DNA of 64,000 nt from Pardosa pseudoannulata (GCA_032207245.1 CM063498.1:56897807-56961806), one strand, 5' to 3'; counted from the first letter of the stretch, positions 10,699-26,300 are shown. The notes: generated from the letters alone by a model not told the origin. Program-made: numbers and translations.

Positions 10699-13600
10699 AT
10701 GCTGGAGGTTACAGTGAAAACACTTGATTCACAGAATCATTCTTTTAGTGTTCCAGAAGAAGTTAGTATAATTTACTTCTTTTCTGTCCTAGATAGTGTG
10801 ATTTGTTCATTTGGTATTGTTTGATAGTTTATATTGTTGATTCATAGAGCATACTATAATGTGCAATTTTAAGAGCTAAAAAACATTTTGATTTTACTGT
10901 CATGTAGATTGTTTCAAATCACTGACCACCAGTAAATACTTGATAGTATAAAGTGTGGTTTGATAAATATGTTAATAAGCATTAATTTAATTGGCACAAT
11001 GAGATTTGTGCTGTACGAGATATTGCTTAAAGTATATTGTATAGTAATGAGTTATCCTTTTGGTGATGGGTGTGTTATATGATATTAAAAATAGAACATG
11101 TAATGAATATTTATATGTAACTTTATGTTATAGTAAAATTTGCTAATACTTGAGATTCAGCAGATTCCTTTTAAAAGATATTGCATTCGTTATGTCTGGC
11201 CCAAAAAGTTAATTGAAGCATATTAGTAATTTTGAATAAAACTTTATTGGCAGTTTAGATATTTCTTGAGTAATGTTTTAGTGATTGAAAATGGTTAGTC
11301 ATTTGTATTTAATATGGCTGAATTGTGCTTTATTCACATAAAAAATTTGGTTCATTAAAAAGTTAAATTTAATAATTAGGGATAGGGGTGTATGTAAGAT
11401 AAAAATGTTTCAGTTCAATCAATTGAATATTTAATTTCACTTTTAGAAGTTGATTAGAATAGAGGCAAATAATAATTATGCTTATGTAAAAGGAAGACTT
11501 TTAACAGAGTAACATATACAGTCTGTGGGCTAAATTTAGCTTGCATTCTGATTTTATATTGTCTTATTCAAATGTTATTGAATCTGACTGGTTGTTGAGG
11601 CCTTTTGCTCTTTATTCATTGCTTTTTATGGTGCTACTGGATCTCATCATAGCATGTGATATAGTGACTATTATTTCTTACTCCCCGTTATAATTAGCTT
11701 AATCCCTCTACTACTGCATACCATTATTACTGTTGCTTGCCAGTTATGCTTGCCTAAAAGTTTTATGATGCAGGTTTGTATAAAGTAATAGAGAGATTAA
11801 GATGTGTTAATTTTTAAAAATATTTTAATATATACAGGGCTATAACAGGCAACTAGAATACAATTATTTATAACTGTTTTTAAACTTGTGAAACTATTTC
11901 GAAGAGATAAGTGCTTAAAAACAACTATGAGCAATTATAATTTTTATAAAGCAACTCTTTTTTAAATTTTTTTTGAAAAACTATTTAAAGATTTCCAAAG
12001 ATCGCCACAGTGCTGTAAGCTCATGTGATGATTTCAAGTGTGTATATCAATGTTTCCTAATTCTATATTGGGAAAATTCTGGCTTTGGTGAACATTTCTT
12101 ATTGAAACAACAAATAATGCTAGTAAACATGAATTGTAGTTAAAAAAAAAAAAATGTTTTCTGATCAGAAAGCAAGCAAGAAATGCATTCTAAACATTTT
12201 AAAGGTTTTGTCTGACTGTGCCACTATAATTGACATTTTATTTCATATAAATGAATTATCATACAATTCAGGTATGCCAGAAAATAGGTAAATAATATTT
12301 TACAGATGGACCAAATGTGAAGTTGAGGAAAAGTATACAATTATGAACGAAGAACTAATTTGATGTTTTCATAACTTTAAATGACTAGATTTAAAAGAAT
12401 AGTTTTATGGTAGGGGTTATTTAAATTTTCAAGCTCTTTCAAAATTTAAAGTAGAAAATTTGTAGAATTTTTCATTTTCTTTATTAGAAACATGAAATGA
12501 TTATCCCAGTAATTGACACAATAAGAATTTGAAACTGACCCATATTTTCAATACTTTGGTAAAAGTTATTCATTCACAAATATTTTAATATTAAAGATTG
12601 TACTTTGGGCATATATATCTTGCATCATAAGCAAAAATACATCAATAGATATTTTTATTAAAACTAAAAAGTTTGAACATTCAACAGTAATTGCTACATG
12701 ATATCAATACATGACTCTTCCAGATCCAGTGATTAACAGTAACTTATAGCAAAAGTGGATCACTTTTAGCTTTAAAGATTTATATTAACATTTAGGATTA
12801 TTTTTTATTTTTTAAGCAAAAAAATATAAACAAAAAATCATATCATTAATAAGGCAATGCATATGGAAACAATTAAATCCTATTGAAAGCCAATGATTAT
12901 CATGCCTTTTCCAGTTATTGATATGTATTGCCAGTTACTAGTACTAATTTATATTTTTAAATGAAAATATTTGCTAAATAAGTTATTTTTAAATTTTATG
13001 AGTACTGCAAAAATCAGCATTTCAAACCAGTAATTGACCTTAGGTGTCAATTACATGACACTAGCAAAATAGAAACTCCATTAATTGATGCTTATAGCAA
13101 ACTTAGATACTCTAAACATTGAAATCAAAAGTTTTTATGAAAGTAAAATAACATTTAAATTAAATTAGTGAATTAAAATGTGAAACAGTTTATAAAGCAG
13201 ATCATTACTGATTGATAAGCATGCTTACTTAATTCCAATGAATTATGTATATTTTTATAATATATATATTCTAAACACCTGCAACAAAAGTAGCTGAAAT
13301 GTTACAAAGCACACTTGTTTCTTTTTTCTCCGAACTACAATTTTCTTGTGGAATAAACTACAATCATTCATGCCATTGAAAGTTAATGTAATCTCTCATG
13401 GCATTTTATATTGAAGAAATTCAGTGAAAATTTTACTTGATGTATTTTTTAGAAGGTGCCAGTTTTTAGTGACTTGTAAATTATCAAGATAGTGATCCTA
13501 GTCCATGACTTTTTTTTTTTTTTTTTTTGCATGCTGTCATTAGTGTGAATATTACTTCTGACAAATTATATATACAAAAAATTTATGTGGTTATGTGAAT

Positions 13601-14064
13601 GTCAACCATTTGACACTAAGGATTGTATACCTTGTGCTAAAATTAAATATCAAATAATTTAAAAAAGGAATATTATAATTTTATAAAATTTTAATGTCTT
13701 CTCTAAAATTTGAATAAGAGTCAAACTGCAGCTATTGCTTGGGTTTTGTTCAAATTTTTATAGAAGTCATTGTAAATGCAGTGAAACATCTCAAAAGAAA
13801 ACCACCTACTGGACCATTTAAAAAAAAAAAAAAAATATGAGTGAAATGTCTCTGAAATGTCTCTTAAAGATAATTGGAAAGCAAAGTTTTATGTAAACGT
13901 TACCAGAAAATAAAAGTTTAATTTTTAAAATTATATTTCATATCTTTAAGAAGTCTATATGGCATTATATATGTCTGTTTCTTCTCCAAAGAAGAAATTG
14001 ATTAAATTTCTGTTGTTATTATTATTGTTGTTGTTAATAATAATAATAATAATAATAATAATGA

Positions 14065-14116
<52 letters not shown>

Positions 14117-14299
14117 TTGGGAGAGGGATAGGTGGTGGTTCTACAAAGCAAAGATGGTGTATGGGTGTTACTTTGTTTCCCAGATAGTAAGAATGTCCAA
14201 CATGTGAAACTCTTCCTTTCATTCAGTTTGTAATCTTAATTAAAAAAATATTATTTCTTAGAATTATTTAAAAAAAATAAAATATTTGACTTTGAAATA

Positions 14300-14345
<46 letters not shown>

Positions 14346-17300
14346 GTATATGTATATATGTATATATATATATACAGACTTATTATATATTTTTTTATAT
14401 TATATATATATATATATTGATTGCCTAAATTAAGCCATTCTAGTTTTTATTCAGAATTTCATGTGTGTTCTTAGTGGTTATGTGGGGCCACTTGGATGTT
14501 TATTTAAATTTAAAAAATCCAAAGTGTTGACATAGCACAATACCAGGACATGACAAATGTCATAATTTGTTTCAGCGTGTATACTGTATTGTACAAAATG
14601 GTGCATTTGTGCAAAGTTTATTATTCTGATTAAATTATTGTAATAACTTGTAATTCGGTCATAAATGCTTCTTGGAATGATTTACAAATGTTTTATTCTC
14701 TCATATCATGCACTCTTGTCCATGCCACCATTTCTAAGAGTGCAATCAGTTAGTTCTATTGAAAACCACTTCTGGTATCTTATAGAAGAAATCGTGCTAC
14801 TTGCCCTTTGGAACAACAAAGTGTCACAATAGGATCAAAAAGCTAGCAGTAATGCAATGCTAGACACAGAATGAAGTTCAACCGATACTGATTTTAAAGT
14901 GAATGGTTGGTTGGATTTTGGGAAATCCAAATTTTTAAAATATCTTGCTGAAAATACAACTTTTTTTTGATTTAGTGTCAGATTTTTGGTTTTTATGTTC
15001 GTGTATCTGAAAGGTACTGTTTGAGTACAATAGATATCTTGGTTATGTGTTAGAAGATATTATAAGTGTACAATCATGGTACAGATAGTTTTATTGGTGC
15101 AAGAACTGTAGTAAATTGTTTTCATTTACCAGTTTTTTTTTTAAAGATATGTTTGATATGATCATATCATACATGTAATTTTGAAATGCATTTCTATAGG
15201 TTGCAAAATACTTTGCAAAATTGGTATAGGCATGCTTTTAGCATCTACTGTTATATGTTAGAGGTTTATGTGATATTTATAATTCATACAATAAGGTGTA
15301 TAAATATTTATAATTATTGAGTCACATTTTACCATGTTTATGCTAAGTTATGTTCAATAAATTAGCTACATATGCAAAATTAAGTTTTAGGGTTAATCAT
15401 AATTAAATGAAGACATAACTTTGTTTTTATTTTAAAACTGTTATGATATTAAATTATAACTTAGTAAGAAATTATTTAGAAGAAAAGAGCATAAAAATGT
15501 ATTATTTATATTATTTTAAATTTGAAAGTTTTATGTAATAAGTGTAATATTATTAAATGCTGCAGTAAAATAGTGTTTAATCAGCAGAATTTTATTCCCT
15601 GCCTATTAAATTCTTAAAAAGTGAAATGTATTGTTATCTCAAGGAACATTTAAAAAAATAATTGTTACAGACAAAATTTTATTTTGAACATTTCAACTTA
15701 AATTTAAGTTAATAAAATTGAAATATTTTACATTTAAAGTATTTTGCTCAATCTTATATTTATGGTTGGAAGGGATTGAGATTATAAAAATTCATTCATT
15801 CTCCTGGAAATAGTGTATATAAGTTTATATTACTCTTTGTGTAGTACAGAGCTCATCTCTTTTGTAAGTAGTAAGGTACACCAGGATTATTTTTGAGGCA
15901 ATATTTGCTTCTAGGTATGTTAGTAAAATTAAAGCCTGTTTGGGTTTGTTATATGTTAAGTAAACCTGGAAAATTTCATGCTGTTCTAATAAGTTTGGCT
16001 AAGATTATAAAGTTACTTAAATTGCTAAGTGATAGAACATCAGTATATTCTTTGCTAGATATGATTGTGCACTACTTTTGCAAAAGTAGCATCATGTAGC
16101 CTAGTAATTTAAATAACAGTAAACTGAATGTTAGAATTTTCACTCCCCTCTAATCATACATACCTCTGTGTAATGTTCAAAATAAGATGTTTTGCTTTCT
16201 AAAATAAGTAAATATACTGATATCAAATTCTGCTAAAAGCACACATGTATAATTTACTTCAAACTCCAGTTGGATAAGATTTTCATACCTAAATTTAAAA
16301 ATAGGAGGAATTTATCAATATCATTAGATTTACAGGCTTATGTAGACCAGTGAAATTTCTAGTTTCCACTGATAAAATGTGCATATTTTTGTTGAAGATT
16401 TATTTTATCGGTAAGGGAATACATTTAGAAAATTTTAATCCATTTTGTATCATAGTATACTGAATTCATATTTTTTTATATTAATGGTTTTGCAATTCTG
16501 TTTTTAATTTTTTGTTTTCTGTTTTAGAGCACTGTTAGGGAATTCAAGGAGCAAATATCACCAGTATTGGTAAGTGGAGTTTAATATATGTAGTTTTATG
16601 TTTATGCTGAGTTTTTTCAACTCTTGATGATAATTATGATATTGAATAACATTTATGATTAATGCTTTTGAGGTTGGTCTAAATGTAAATTTTGCTATTA
16701 CTACTCTATGCAAAGGATAGATTATACTCTTATGGTTTTTTTTTATTTAGTTATGTAATGCCTTTTTATTTCATAATTTTTTAAACATTGTTAGCATTTT
16801 GGTGCTGTTATAATTAGTTTACTAAAATTCAATTTAGTTAATTTAGCTAAACATATATGATGCATAAAATAATTTATAATCTAATTTTATGACATTTATG
16901 TATTTTCATTAAAGATACATTAGTGCAAAGTTTCAGCTGAATTTGAAATTTGGAAGTTATTGAAAAATTGGTTTTATAATTTATACCTTGATAAAACATA
17001 CGATGCTAGTTAAAAACATGTAAAAAATTATGATTCTTAGATTTGTAATTTGATCAAGATTTATTTTTTAACTTCTGGTGAAATTAAATTCTGGATATGC
17101 TTGCTGCTATTATTTTATTTCTAGTAAATACTTTGGTACTGATTTTATAATTAATATTAACTTGTAATTAGTACTTTTAACATTTAAAGAATTTATAAAT
17201 CCTATTTTTCATTGTAGAATATTTCTGTTGACAAGCAGAGACTTATCTTTTGTGGGAAAGTTTTGAAAGATGACAAAAAATTGAATGAATATGGTAAGTT

Positions 17301-20300
17301 ACTGACTCTTTTAAAATTTTATTTAAAATACATGTTAATTTTGTTTAAAGTTTCTGTAAAGGATTGTTATAATCCAATTGCAAACAAAACCAGCTCTTTT
17401 TAGAGTTCATTGTGGCTCCTTTTTATATTTTTTTTAAATACATTTATGCAGAATATTGTTATAGATGGATCATCAGTTTGTGATATAATATTTATTGTAA
17501 AGATGTCTGTAAAACTAAAATTGTTAGAAATTAAAGAGGCATTGTAAAATCAGCACAGATCTATTTTATTGTTAGAGTTTTGGAAACTTTTAGCAGTATC
17601 AAAACATCCCCCCCCCCAAAAAAACCCCTACTTGCCACCTAATTTCTATTTTTGAGGATATAACTTATTGGTGTAAATCTTTATACTACTAAATTAATTT
17701 TATAAAATTAAAGTATCATTTACTATCTACATCATGTTGACTAATTATCATTTTACAGGACTTTCTTGAATAGCTTTAACAAATTTTATGCCAATATTCA
17801 AATGATTGATGAGAGGTCTTAGTTATTTTACATTTAATTTGTGCTTAAAAAATTAACTTTATCGATAAAATTATGAAACTGTTTTGTAAAATTCTTCTTT
17901 TTAACTATATATTTCTGTGTATTTTCTATAGCACTTATGACTTGCGTACCATTTTAATTAAATTAAAAATGAATTTAAGTGTTTTAACCCTTTGCACTCC
18001 GTTCTCGCAAATATTGAGCTAGAGAGCGAAATTAGCTAGAGTGCAAATGGTTAATACTGTGTAAATGTGCTGTGGATTTTTATAATGTAACCATAATGTG
18101 GCACTGTGTCTGACCTTGTGTGTCAACTGCTGTTATAATCAAATATACTTCTGATTTGAAATTAATTAAAATAAATTTGATAATGAGTGTAAATTATTTT
18201 TATAATTTTGAATTTTAAATGATTTGTTGAGCTCTGTTAAATTAGAAATTGATGCATTTGTCAGTGAAATTAGATTTTATGTTGGTATATAAAAAATGTT
18301 TATAATTGAAAAAAAATTATTGATATAAGGTATCATTTAGAGTTGACTGAGCTTATTTTTTCTAATCTGACTGAACATTTTCTTTATATTAAGAGTAGTA
18401 GTAACCAATTATTTTGAAATAAGCTTTTGATGGCATTTTTTGAATTAGTATTTTAATTTACTGTACAAAATTTCAATCAATTTCATTTATGTTCAGATTT
18501 ATCAGATTAATTTTTAAAAGTATTAAAATTAATTTTTAAAACCATTAATCTTTTTATTATTGGTAATATATAAAGAAACTTTGAATTTGTGATTTTGTTC
18601 CTAAGAGTGTTGCTTTTAAATGGAATTGCTCCTTTTTCTAATGTCTTCTCATAAACAATTAAAACTTAATGAACTTATTCTGTGCATTTAGTTTCAATAT
18701 AAGTGCTGGATTACTCAGTGATTATGATGTATTGATCCTTAGATTTATGAAACCCAGTTATTCTAGTAAAGAGCTGCCAAATACATAATAAAAATCATAC
18801 AGCTAGATGTGCTCTTAACTGGCAGATGGTTGGGGAAGAATTATTCTAAAACTAAAGCTCAAACTTATAATTTAAAATTGACTCATGTTTATCTATAATT
18901 GTGTTTTGAATATAAGGGGAATTGGAAATGCAAAATCCAGTTTTAATGTATTGATTTAAATTGCTGAAATTTGAAGATGATATGCTTCACCATTTTCTGT
19001 TAATTTAAGATCAATTTGTATATGTTTTCATTTTTAAAGTCTTATTTATTTTATTGTTTCAGACGTGAATGGAAAAGTCATTCATGTAGTACAGAGTCTT
19101 CCTCCTCAAGGAAATAGTGCATCATCTTCCTCTTCTAATACATCAAGTACTGCTGCAAATGGTTCTAGAGTATCGCATAGAGATGCAGCTGGGTTTGTAT
19201 TGGGAGCTTTTACCATCCCCCAGGATATTTTGGATCCCAATCAAATGCAGGTTTGTGTTACAAAATCAAAAAAACTACATTACTTAATAAATTCAGTTAT
19301 AAACTTGTTTGTAAATTCTAATAAAACCAATTTTCTGCCTTTAGTTTTTATTATTTTAGTTAATTATAAAATTTAAGATTATAGATTGTTTAATTAATTT
19401 TTGTATTTAAATTTATTATTGCAAAATACTTTGTGTTAAATGAATAATTTCAGAAAGGTGATATTGTTGATACTTTCTTTTGAAATATTGGTTTATATAT
19501 TTTTGTAGCTTTAGTTAAATGTTTCAAATTATTCACATATTTTTTTATTTAGAATATTGTTCAAGAAGTTGTATCGGGAATGGGGGAGCTAGGAAGAAAT
19601 ACGACAGTAATATCCAGAACTACTGTAACTACATTTCCATATTTAATTTTTTTCTTGCTATTTAGTTCTTTGAATGTGATAATGAAGTAACAATGAATGC
19701 CCCTAAAGAATTAGTGCTTGCATTTAATCCTGTAGTATTTGAGTGGTATTTTCCACATCATTTCCTGCACTTGAGAGGCATTTATGATATATAATTATTC
19801 TTAGTACATAATTTTTTAGGCTTAAAATTCGAGTTGTAATTTTTGAAAACATTTTACGACTAAGTAATCCATCACAAATACTTTTCAAGTGCAAAGTCTA
19901 CTAAAACATATCTACTAAATGAGTTTGTGCAAATGGTTAAAAACTAGTATAGCAGAAAAATCAACATCTTCAATTTCTGTGGGTGCCCAATTTTTCTTTT
20001 TTGCATAAAAAGTTATAAAAATATACTTAGATTAATAATTGCATTCACCTAAAAAGGTTTATAAATGTTTTATGCTGTCAAAGTATGAATTTGATATCAA
20101 AAGGATGCTTATGAAGTTTAATCAAAATTATAAGATTTCTAGGATTTGCATGTGTTTTAGAAGGTAGTTTAGTCTTGCTTTTTTGTTATTTATTGTTATA
20201 TTAGCTTGTAATATGTAAATGGTGATAACTTTTTATTCTATTAGTTGGATTATTGCTTCAAGCTTTGTTAGTCATTAAAAAACTTTGAATATAAGAGTTA

Positions 20301-23300
20301 AGTAGTTTAAAGTGTAGTCCATGTAGTATTAAAATGTATAAAGAGTAAACTGTTTTTATCATGAATTAAAAATGTATTTTATGCCTTTAAATCCTTAAAA
20401 AATATCTTTAAAAGTATGCTGTCATACTAATTTATGTTTCATTGAAAAAACCTTTTTTGTTGGTATGCTTCTATCTATCCCCTCCTCTCATTTTTTCTTT
20501 TAATTGTTCATATTTAAAAATGTGTTTTAGTTCTGTAGTAAAAGTATCACCAGTCTACCTATCCAAATAAAGATATTTTGACAAACTGTAGGTCATTTGA
20601 GAAAATATATTTATATATATTTATTGAAAATTTCTTTTCAGTAACATTTAAAATATATAAGTTATTAGTACTATAAATTAAAAATGCTTTGGAAAGTTTG
20701 GGAAGGTTTTTTTGGTGAATTCAGAATCATTATATTATATTTACATATTTTATCAGTAGTTTTAAAATATTTTTGAAAAACCTTAAAAAAATTTGATTTT
20801 TTTTGTACATAATATAAAGAGTTAGCCTTAATTTTTTAATTTAAAATTCTAAAAAACTTAAGTCTGATGGTTTTTAAAATTATTTTACTATTTTTTTCTT
20901 TAATTTAAATAGAGGCTAGAGAGGATTTGAATTTTTAAAATTTAGACCTAGCTGGAAATACTAAAATCAGATTTATTGATAGCTCTTGAAGTGGAAATAC
21001 TTAATTTATTGAAATATTTTAGAGTGCTTGTTAGTTATGAATCCTTTTAATACAGTCTAGGGTTTTTATTTTATCTACTGTAATTTTGAGAAGAAAAGCT
21101 GCATCTGCATAAATGCTGCCCTCGAGGAAAATAAATTGCATACACATACCCAAACCTATTCTCCCTAAAATTGCAGAAAGGTGACATCAATTTAAATGCT
21201 GTACTTAGTTAAATTGCTGAAATATATCATGGTGAAAAATGTTAGACATTCTTACATTCTTGTATATAATTATTTTTTATGCACTAAAGAATGTGAATTT
21301 GAGGTCCCATATTTGAGAATGGAGATAAGTTAGAATCTTGCAGCTGTCAAAGTATGACCTTCTTAAATGTAGCTTTTAAAATATTCTCCCATATTTTATA
21401 TAAACTAGTAGATAGGCTGTAGTTCAGGTGAAGAAGAAAGAAGTTTTTATTACAAGGGACTGGCCTAGTGTTTTTGTTGCCACACTGAGATCCCAAAAAT
21501 ACCACCCTAAAGTGGAAAAAAAATACTTAAATAAAAAATGAAATTATAAAATATCTTTTTTAACAGAAAAATGACATAATGGAATTAAGACAATGATAAT
21601 ACAATTTACAGATAATTATATTTTTTTGTTGCAGTTCACACACTGAATTTAAATTTTGCTACCATAAGCAGTTGCCTATTGCAGGAGGCTAGTCCTTGTT
21701 AGATACAATATACATTTACTGTGTTATGAAATATATTGCAACAGTGATAGAAGAACATATTACTTTTACATCACTTTTGCTTACAAAAGTAATTACAATA
21801 AACTGTGCTTCATATGAAGCCTTTGAGATTTAATTTTTCACTGTCTTAATTATAAAAAAAATTAATAAATTCCTAATCTCATCAAGCTATATACGGAAAA
21901 TTTTTATAAGTGCTGCATTAATAGAAATGCTACACCCATTGAAACTTTTAAGTTTAAGCATATAAGTGCTGCAGCATTTCTTCCAGAAATTATGGAAAAT
22001 AGTTTTATAATTATAAATGAACATATTACATTTTTAAAATTTGCATTTGACTTTATTTTTCATGAATAGAAATTTTAACCTGATTTTAGTACAGATGCCA
22101 TTTTAAATGTCAACACTAACAATTCAATATTTTAAAAGTATTGCCTCTTGGAAATAGTCTTTTATTTTATTACATAATGGACATTCAAGTTTTTGAAGTG
22201 TTGTTTAAATATTAATTTTTTTTCTTGAACTAACACAGGAGGATGTCCCATCTCTGGATCTTCGTATCAACTTGGGACAAGTTCCTGTTCAGAGTGAGGC
22301 ACAGTTGCGAATGAATCGTGTGCAATCCATGTTTATGCGAGCCAATCGTTTGCTAGATTCATTGGAAGTAAGTAATAACTCAGTTCAGAAATATTTAAGC
22401 TTAATAAGTTTATTTCACTTTTAAAAAAATTATGTATGTATTCTTCAATTTCTTGAAATTTTTTCTCAGTAACTACGGTTTTAAGAAAGGCAAAAAATAG
22501 TTTAGGTAGCAATGATTTAGAAAATTGTTAAGAATCTTAATTTCTGTTTAATGACTTTACTTCAGGCTTTTTTTTGGGGGGGGGGGCGTGGGGGTGGAGA
22601 TAACATAATATATAGTTCTGTTTAAGAATCAAAGATGTATGGTATAACATTAATATGATATCCCGACATAACAAAAATTGGAAAAGATGTAGACTATGAA
22701 ATTTAACTTGCTTGACTAGATGTAATTTTAAAACCAAACTAAATATATTTCAGTATTAAATGAAATTTAACAGTATATTTGTTGCAGAAACTAAAATAAG
22801 CATGAATAAATGAATTTTGAAATCATAGCATCAGGATCTACTTAATTTTTGTCAGGATTATGAAAGCAAAAATAAAAGGTTTTAAACTTAAATACTTTTA
22901 GATAAATTACGTTTTCATATTTCTTGCACCTTTTAAGAGTAAAAACAGATGACATCAAGGTTTTCAGATGAATATAAAAAAATAACATGTAATAAAATTT
23001 ACACAGGTGTACATGCAGGTCACAGCCATTATATTTAAAAATTATATTTACTTGAGTGTTGTAGATTATACATCAGCATTTTTATGACCAAAGATTTAAA
23101 AGCTTTTTACTATTAAATTTTTAGAGCAATTTTGTTTTCAAATATTTTTATTTTTATTTATTTATTTTTTAAATATTTCTTTAAATTTAAAAATGCAAAG
23201 TTTTTTTATTTTGAGAAATTTTATGTGGTTTTAGGAAGGAAATGGCTCAGGTAATAACTCATCTGAATCATCGTCACAGACTGATAATGATGAGGAATTT

Positions 23301-26300
23301 AGAAATAGATTAATGGAAGCAGAAATTGGAAGTGTTATCCGGGGAGAATCAAATGGCTCTAACAGCAATGCTGGAGAAACTGCCTCTGGTGGAGAAACAC
23401 AGAATGAATCAGGAAATACACCTCTGGTAAATTTCTGTAACTTGTGGCTTAGTAAAAATAATTAAGTGTTCATTAATTTTATGTGTAATAAAATATGCTT
23501 TAAAACATATTTTCTTTTGATTTATTACTTGTTTTAAAATCTTAAAATTACATTTTATATCCTTTATAAGGTCATGCATAAATTCTTATACAAAATATGA
23601 TTATAAGTATTATCATATTTTCTATTCTAGCAAAGCTTAAATGATTGTGACTTTAATTTTCAATTCTAATATATTACTAGGAAAAGTTGTTATAATTACA
23701 AAATTGTACCTAGATATATGTGCTACCATCACTGTATTGATATACATACTATGTTAGATCTGCAAATGAAATGTATTCTTGTGGATAAGCCAGAAACAAC
23801 TGCAGTTCTCTGAATAGGGAATTGATATTTATTGTGTAGAATAAAAGGGAAAATTCGATTTTCTTCTGGATGATACTGTCTTTATAAACAGAAGCTACTA
23901 AAGTCAGCCATGTCTAAGAGTAATAGAATGCAAACGCGTAATCTTAACCCAAGGCTTAAGTGTTTATGATACTTATGGCCCTTTTTTTAAAAGAGTATAT
24001 TCATAAGTATATATTCGTTTAGCTTCCACATTAAGTTCAATGCAATTAAAGTTTTTTAAAGCAGTCAATCTTTGATTTTTATTACGTATTCAAGCAAAAA
24101 ATACAAGATTTATGGATAGTAGTAATTTTAAGCTATCCTTTCTTACTTTCAAAAGTAAAAGGTCTAGATATATGGGGTTGAACAGAAAAAGAGGTGGGGA
24201 AGGGTGTAGAAGCACTTACTTATCTAGAAACTGTTAATGGTATACAAATGATAGAAATTATGATATAGGTACCTCCTTGCTTATATTTAATGTTTTTAAA
24301 CCATTATGTAATACCTATTTTTTTTTTTTTTGACTAAAAATCATTTAAAATATTGTCATTCAGACATTTTTAAAATATGATAGCAGTTAGGTAGGATACT
24401 TTATTATTTTCTATATCTTTTTTTTTTGTGTGTGTGCACTAATTATTATATGAGGGAGAAAGTCTAAGTGTGATCTCCAGCAGGAATTAGTTGTGAAATT
24501 TCATTCTTTTAGTTACTGTAAAATATTTTTGAATAGAATAGCCATGGATTACAAGTGTATTAAATTTTTCTAGATGGGAACAGCAGCAGACTCTGCAAAT
24601 GTTCCACCAGTGACTGAACGATATGGTCTTGAGGGTCTTGCCCAGGTTGCTCAAGCAGCTTTAACTGCAGCAATCGCTACAGCAACAGCAGCAGCTCGTG
24701 CTGCAACTTCTACTATGAGTGCAGAAGCTGCAAGTATGAGTACTAATTGTTTCTATATTAAAATTTCGTTGTAATATGTGTAATCATATTTTATGTTTTT
24801 GATTTTTATAAAAAATCCGATTTTGCAGATGCATTCTTGATGTAAATTTTAAAAAGCTATAAAATATCTTAACTAAATGCAAGTCAAAATAAGCAAGTCA
24901 AAATTGTAGTATAATTATTGATCAGGAAATAAAATTCTTTGACTAGTTCTAATAAACTTTATTTATTTATTTTTTTTTGGGGGGGGGAAGTGCATAGTAA
25001 ACCTTGATATTGCAATTGCATGTTAACAAGGAAACTCATAAAAGAATAATAGATAGGTAACACATTCTAATATGGTGCATGTTTTGTGTCAGGAAAGTTA
25101 CATGTTAGAAAATAGTAATTGTTAAAATGAATGCTTATAAGTGAAAAATACTCAAAATACAATACATTGAATTTTTCAAATTTTGAAAGTGAAATTTAAT
25201 TTAAAATGGTTTATTTAGTTAGGAATACCTGATATTGTTGTAGGAGCTGATTTTTTGAAAGTGTATTAAAATTTTGAAAGTGTATTAAAATAAAAAGAAG
25301 TTTATCTGGTTTGGGGTATAAATTTATAGCTCATATCCAAGCATGCATAGACATTTTTATACAAACAACTCAAATGGACAAAGAGAAAACAAAACAAAAA
25401 CAGAAAAAGTTAAAAATATTATCTCATTAAAATCAAGTTCTTGGGTTCAAATTTTTTGGCAGTTGCAATATTCTCATTGTTTTCTTCATATGCAAAAAAA
25501 AGTAAAGCACTTTTTACAAACATAGCCACTCTAAGATTAAAAAATTACATTGAGAGACTTCAGGCTTGGTATAAAGCAGTTTTTTTTTTTCATAAGTTAG
25601 GTAAACTATTGATCATTTCTTTATTTTAAACTAATTGCTTTGTGCCCCCAGTGTTTGGTTTGGGTAATTACGATTCCCAATAGAAAATTATATTTATTTC
25701 AAAAGTTAAATAAGTTTCTAGGTTCTGTTACATGCCAGCAATATAAACTATTTTAAAAAATAAATGAATCATTTTCCTGAAACGAATAACTCATTTCATT
25801 TAAATATAATATTCTTATTAACTATAAAAATAAAAGTGCTATATTTGATAATTGATTTTTCTTTGCTTTTGGCCAATGGAAATTGATTTGTTCTAAAGAA
25901 AACTAAAGAACCTATAAAAACAGGGATACATTCATGCATATGCAGAGTTTAGGTATGATTGATGAAAAGATATATTTCAGAGAATTGTCTTAGATTTTTT
26001 TTTTAAAATTAAGCTTATTTAAAATTTAAAAAAAAAAAAAAAAAATTAGTCTGAACTGTAAAAAGTGGTGTATTTTTTTTTCTTTGCAGCTTTTAATTTC
26101 TGAATTCTAAGATAAATATCTAAAAATATTGATTTCAATTTAATAAGATGTCTTATAATTCTTTGCAGATCCTAATCGTGCTGGATCTAGAGCTGCTCGT
26201 GCAGAACAGTCTGATGCACTTCCAACTGAAAATACATCTGAGTTCTTGAATTCTGAGACTGTACCACTTCTTTCATCAGAGTCTCCTCCTGTAGCAATGG

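Larger units (their letters stand above)
10762..16527 (+). other. Large first BAG6 coding intron
   Basis: A 5.8-kb GT-AG intron without a supported gene. It contains a (TTG/TTA)n-(AAT)n microsatellite, an (AT)n tract and long poly-T runs. A short open frame at 15893-16099 shows no recognisable protein and is probably chance. Confidence 0.7.
10699..19250 (+). other. BAG6: BAG6 exons 1-4: N-terminal ubiquitin-like domain
   Basis: Four exons (10699-10761, 16528-16569, 17218-17293, 19063-19250) encode the ubiquitin fold. It starts at residue 2, so the N-terminal extension of about 16 residues seen in human BAG6 is missing. The hydrophobic patch region reads [20 protein letters not shown] (about 43-61). 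A Ser/Asn-rich linker follows, ending [15 protein letters not shown]. Confidence 0.9.

Noticed and set aside
13959..14207. Leu/Ile-rich 82-codon frame resembling a membrane protein
   Set aside because: Produced by a (TTR/ATT)n microsatellite.
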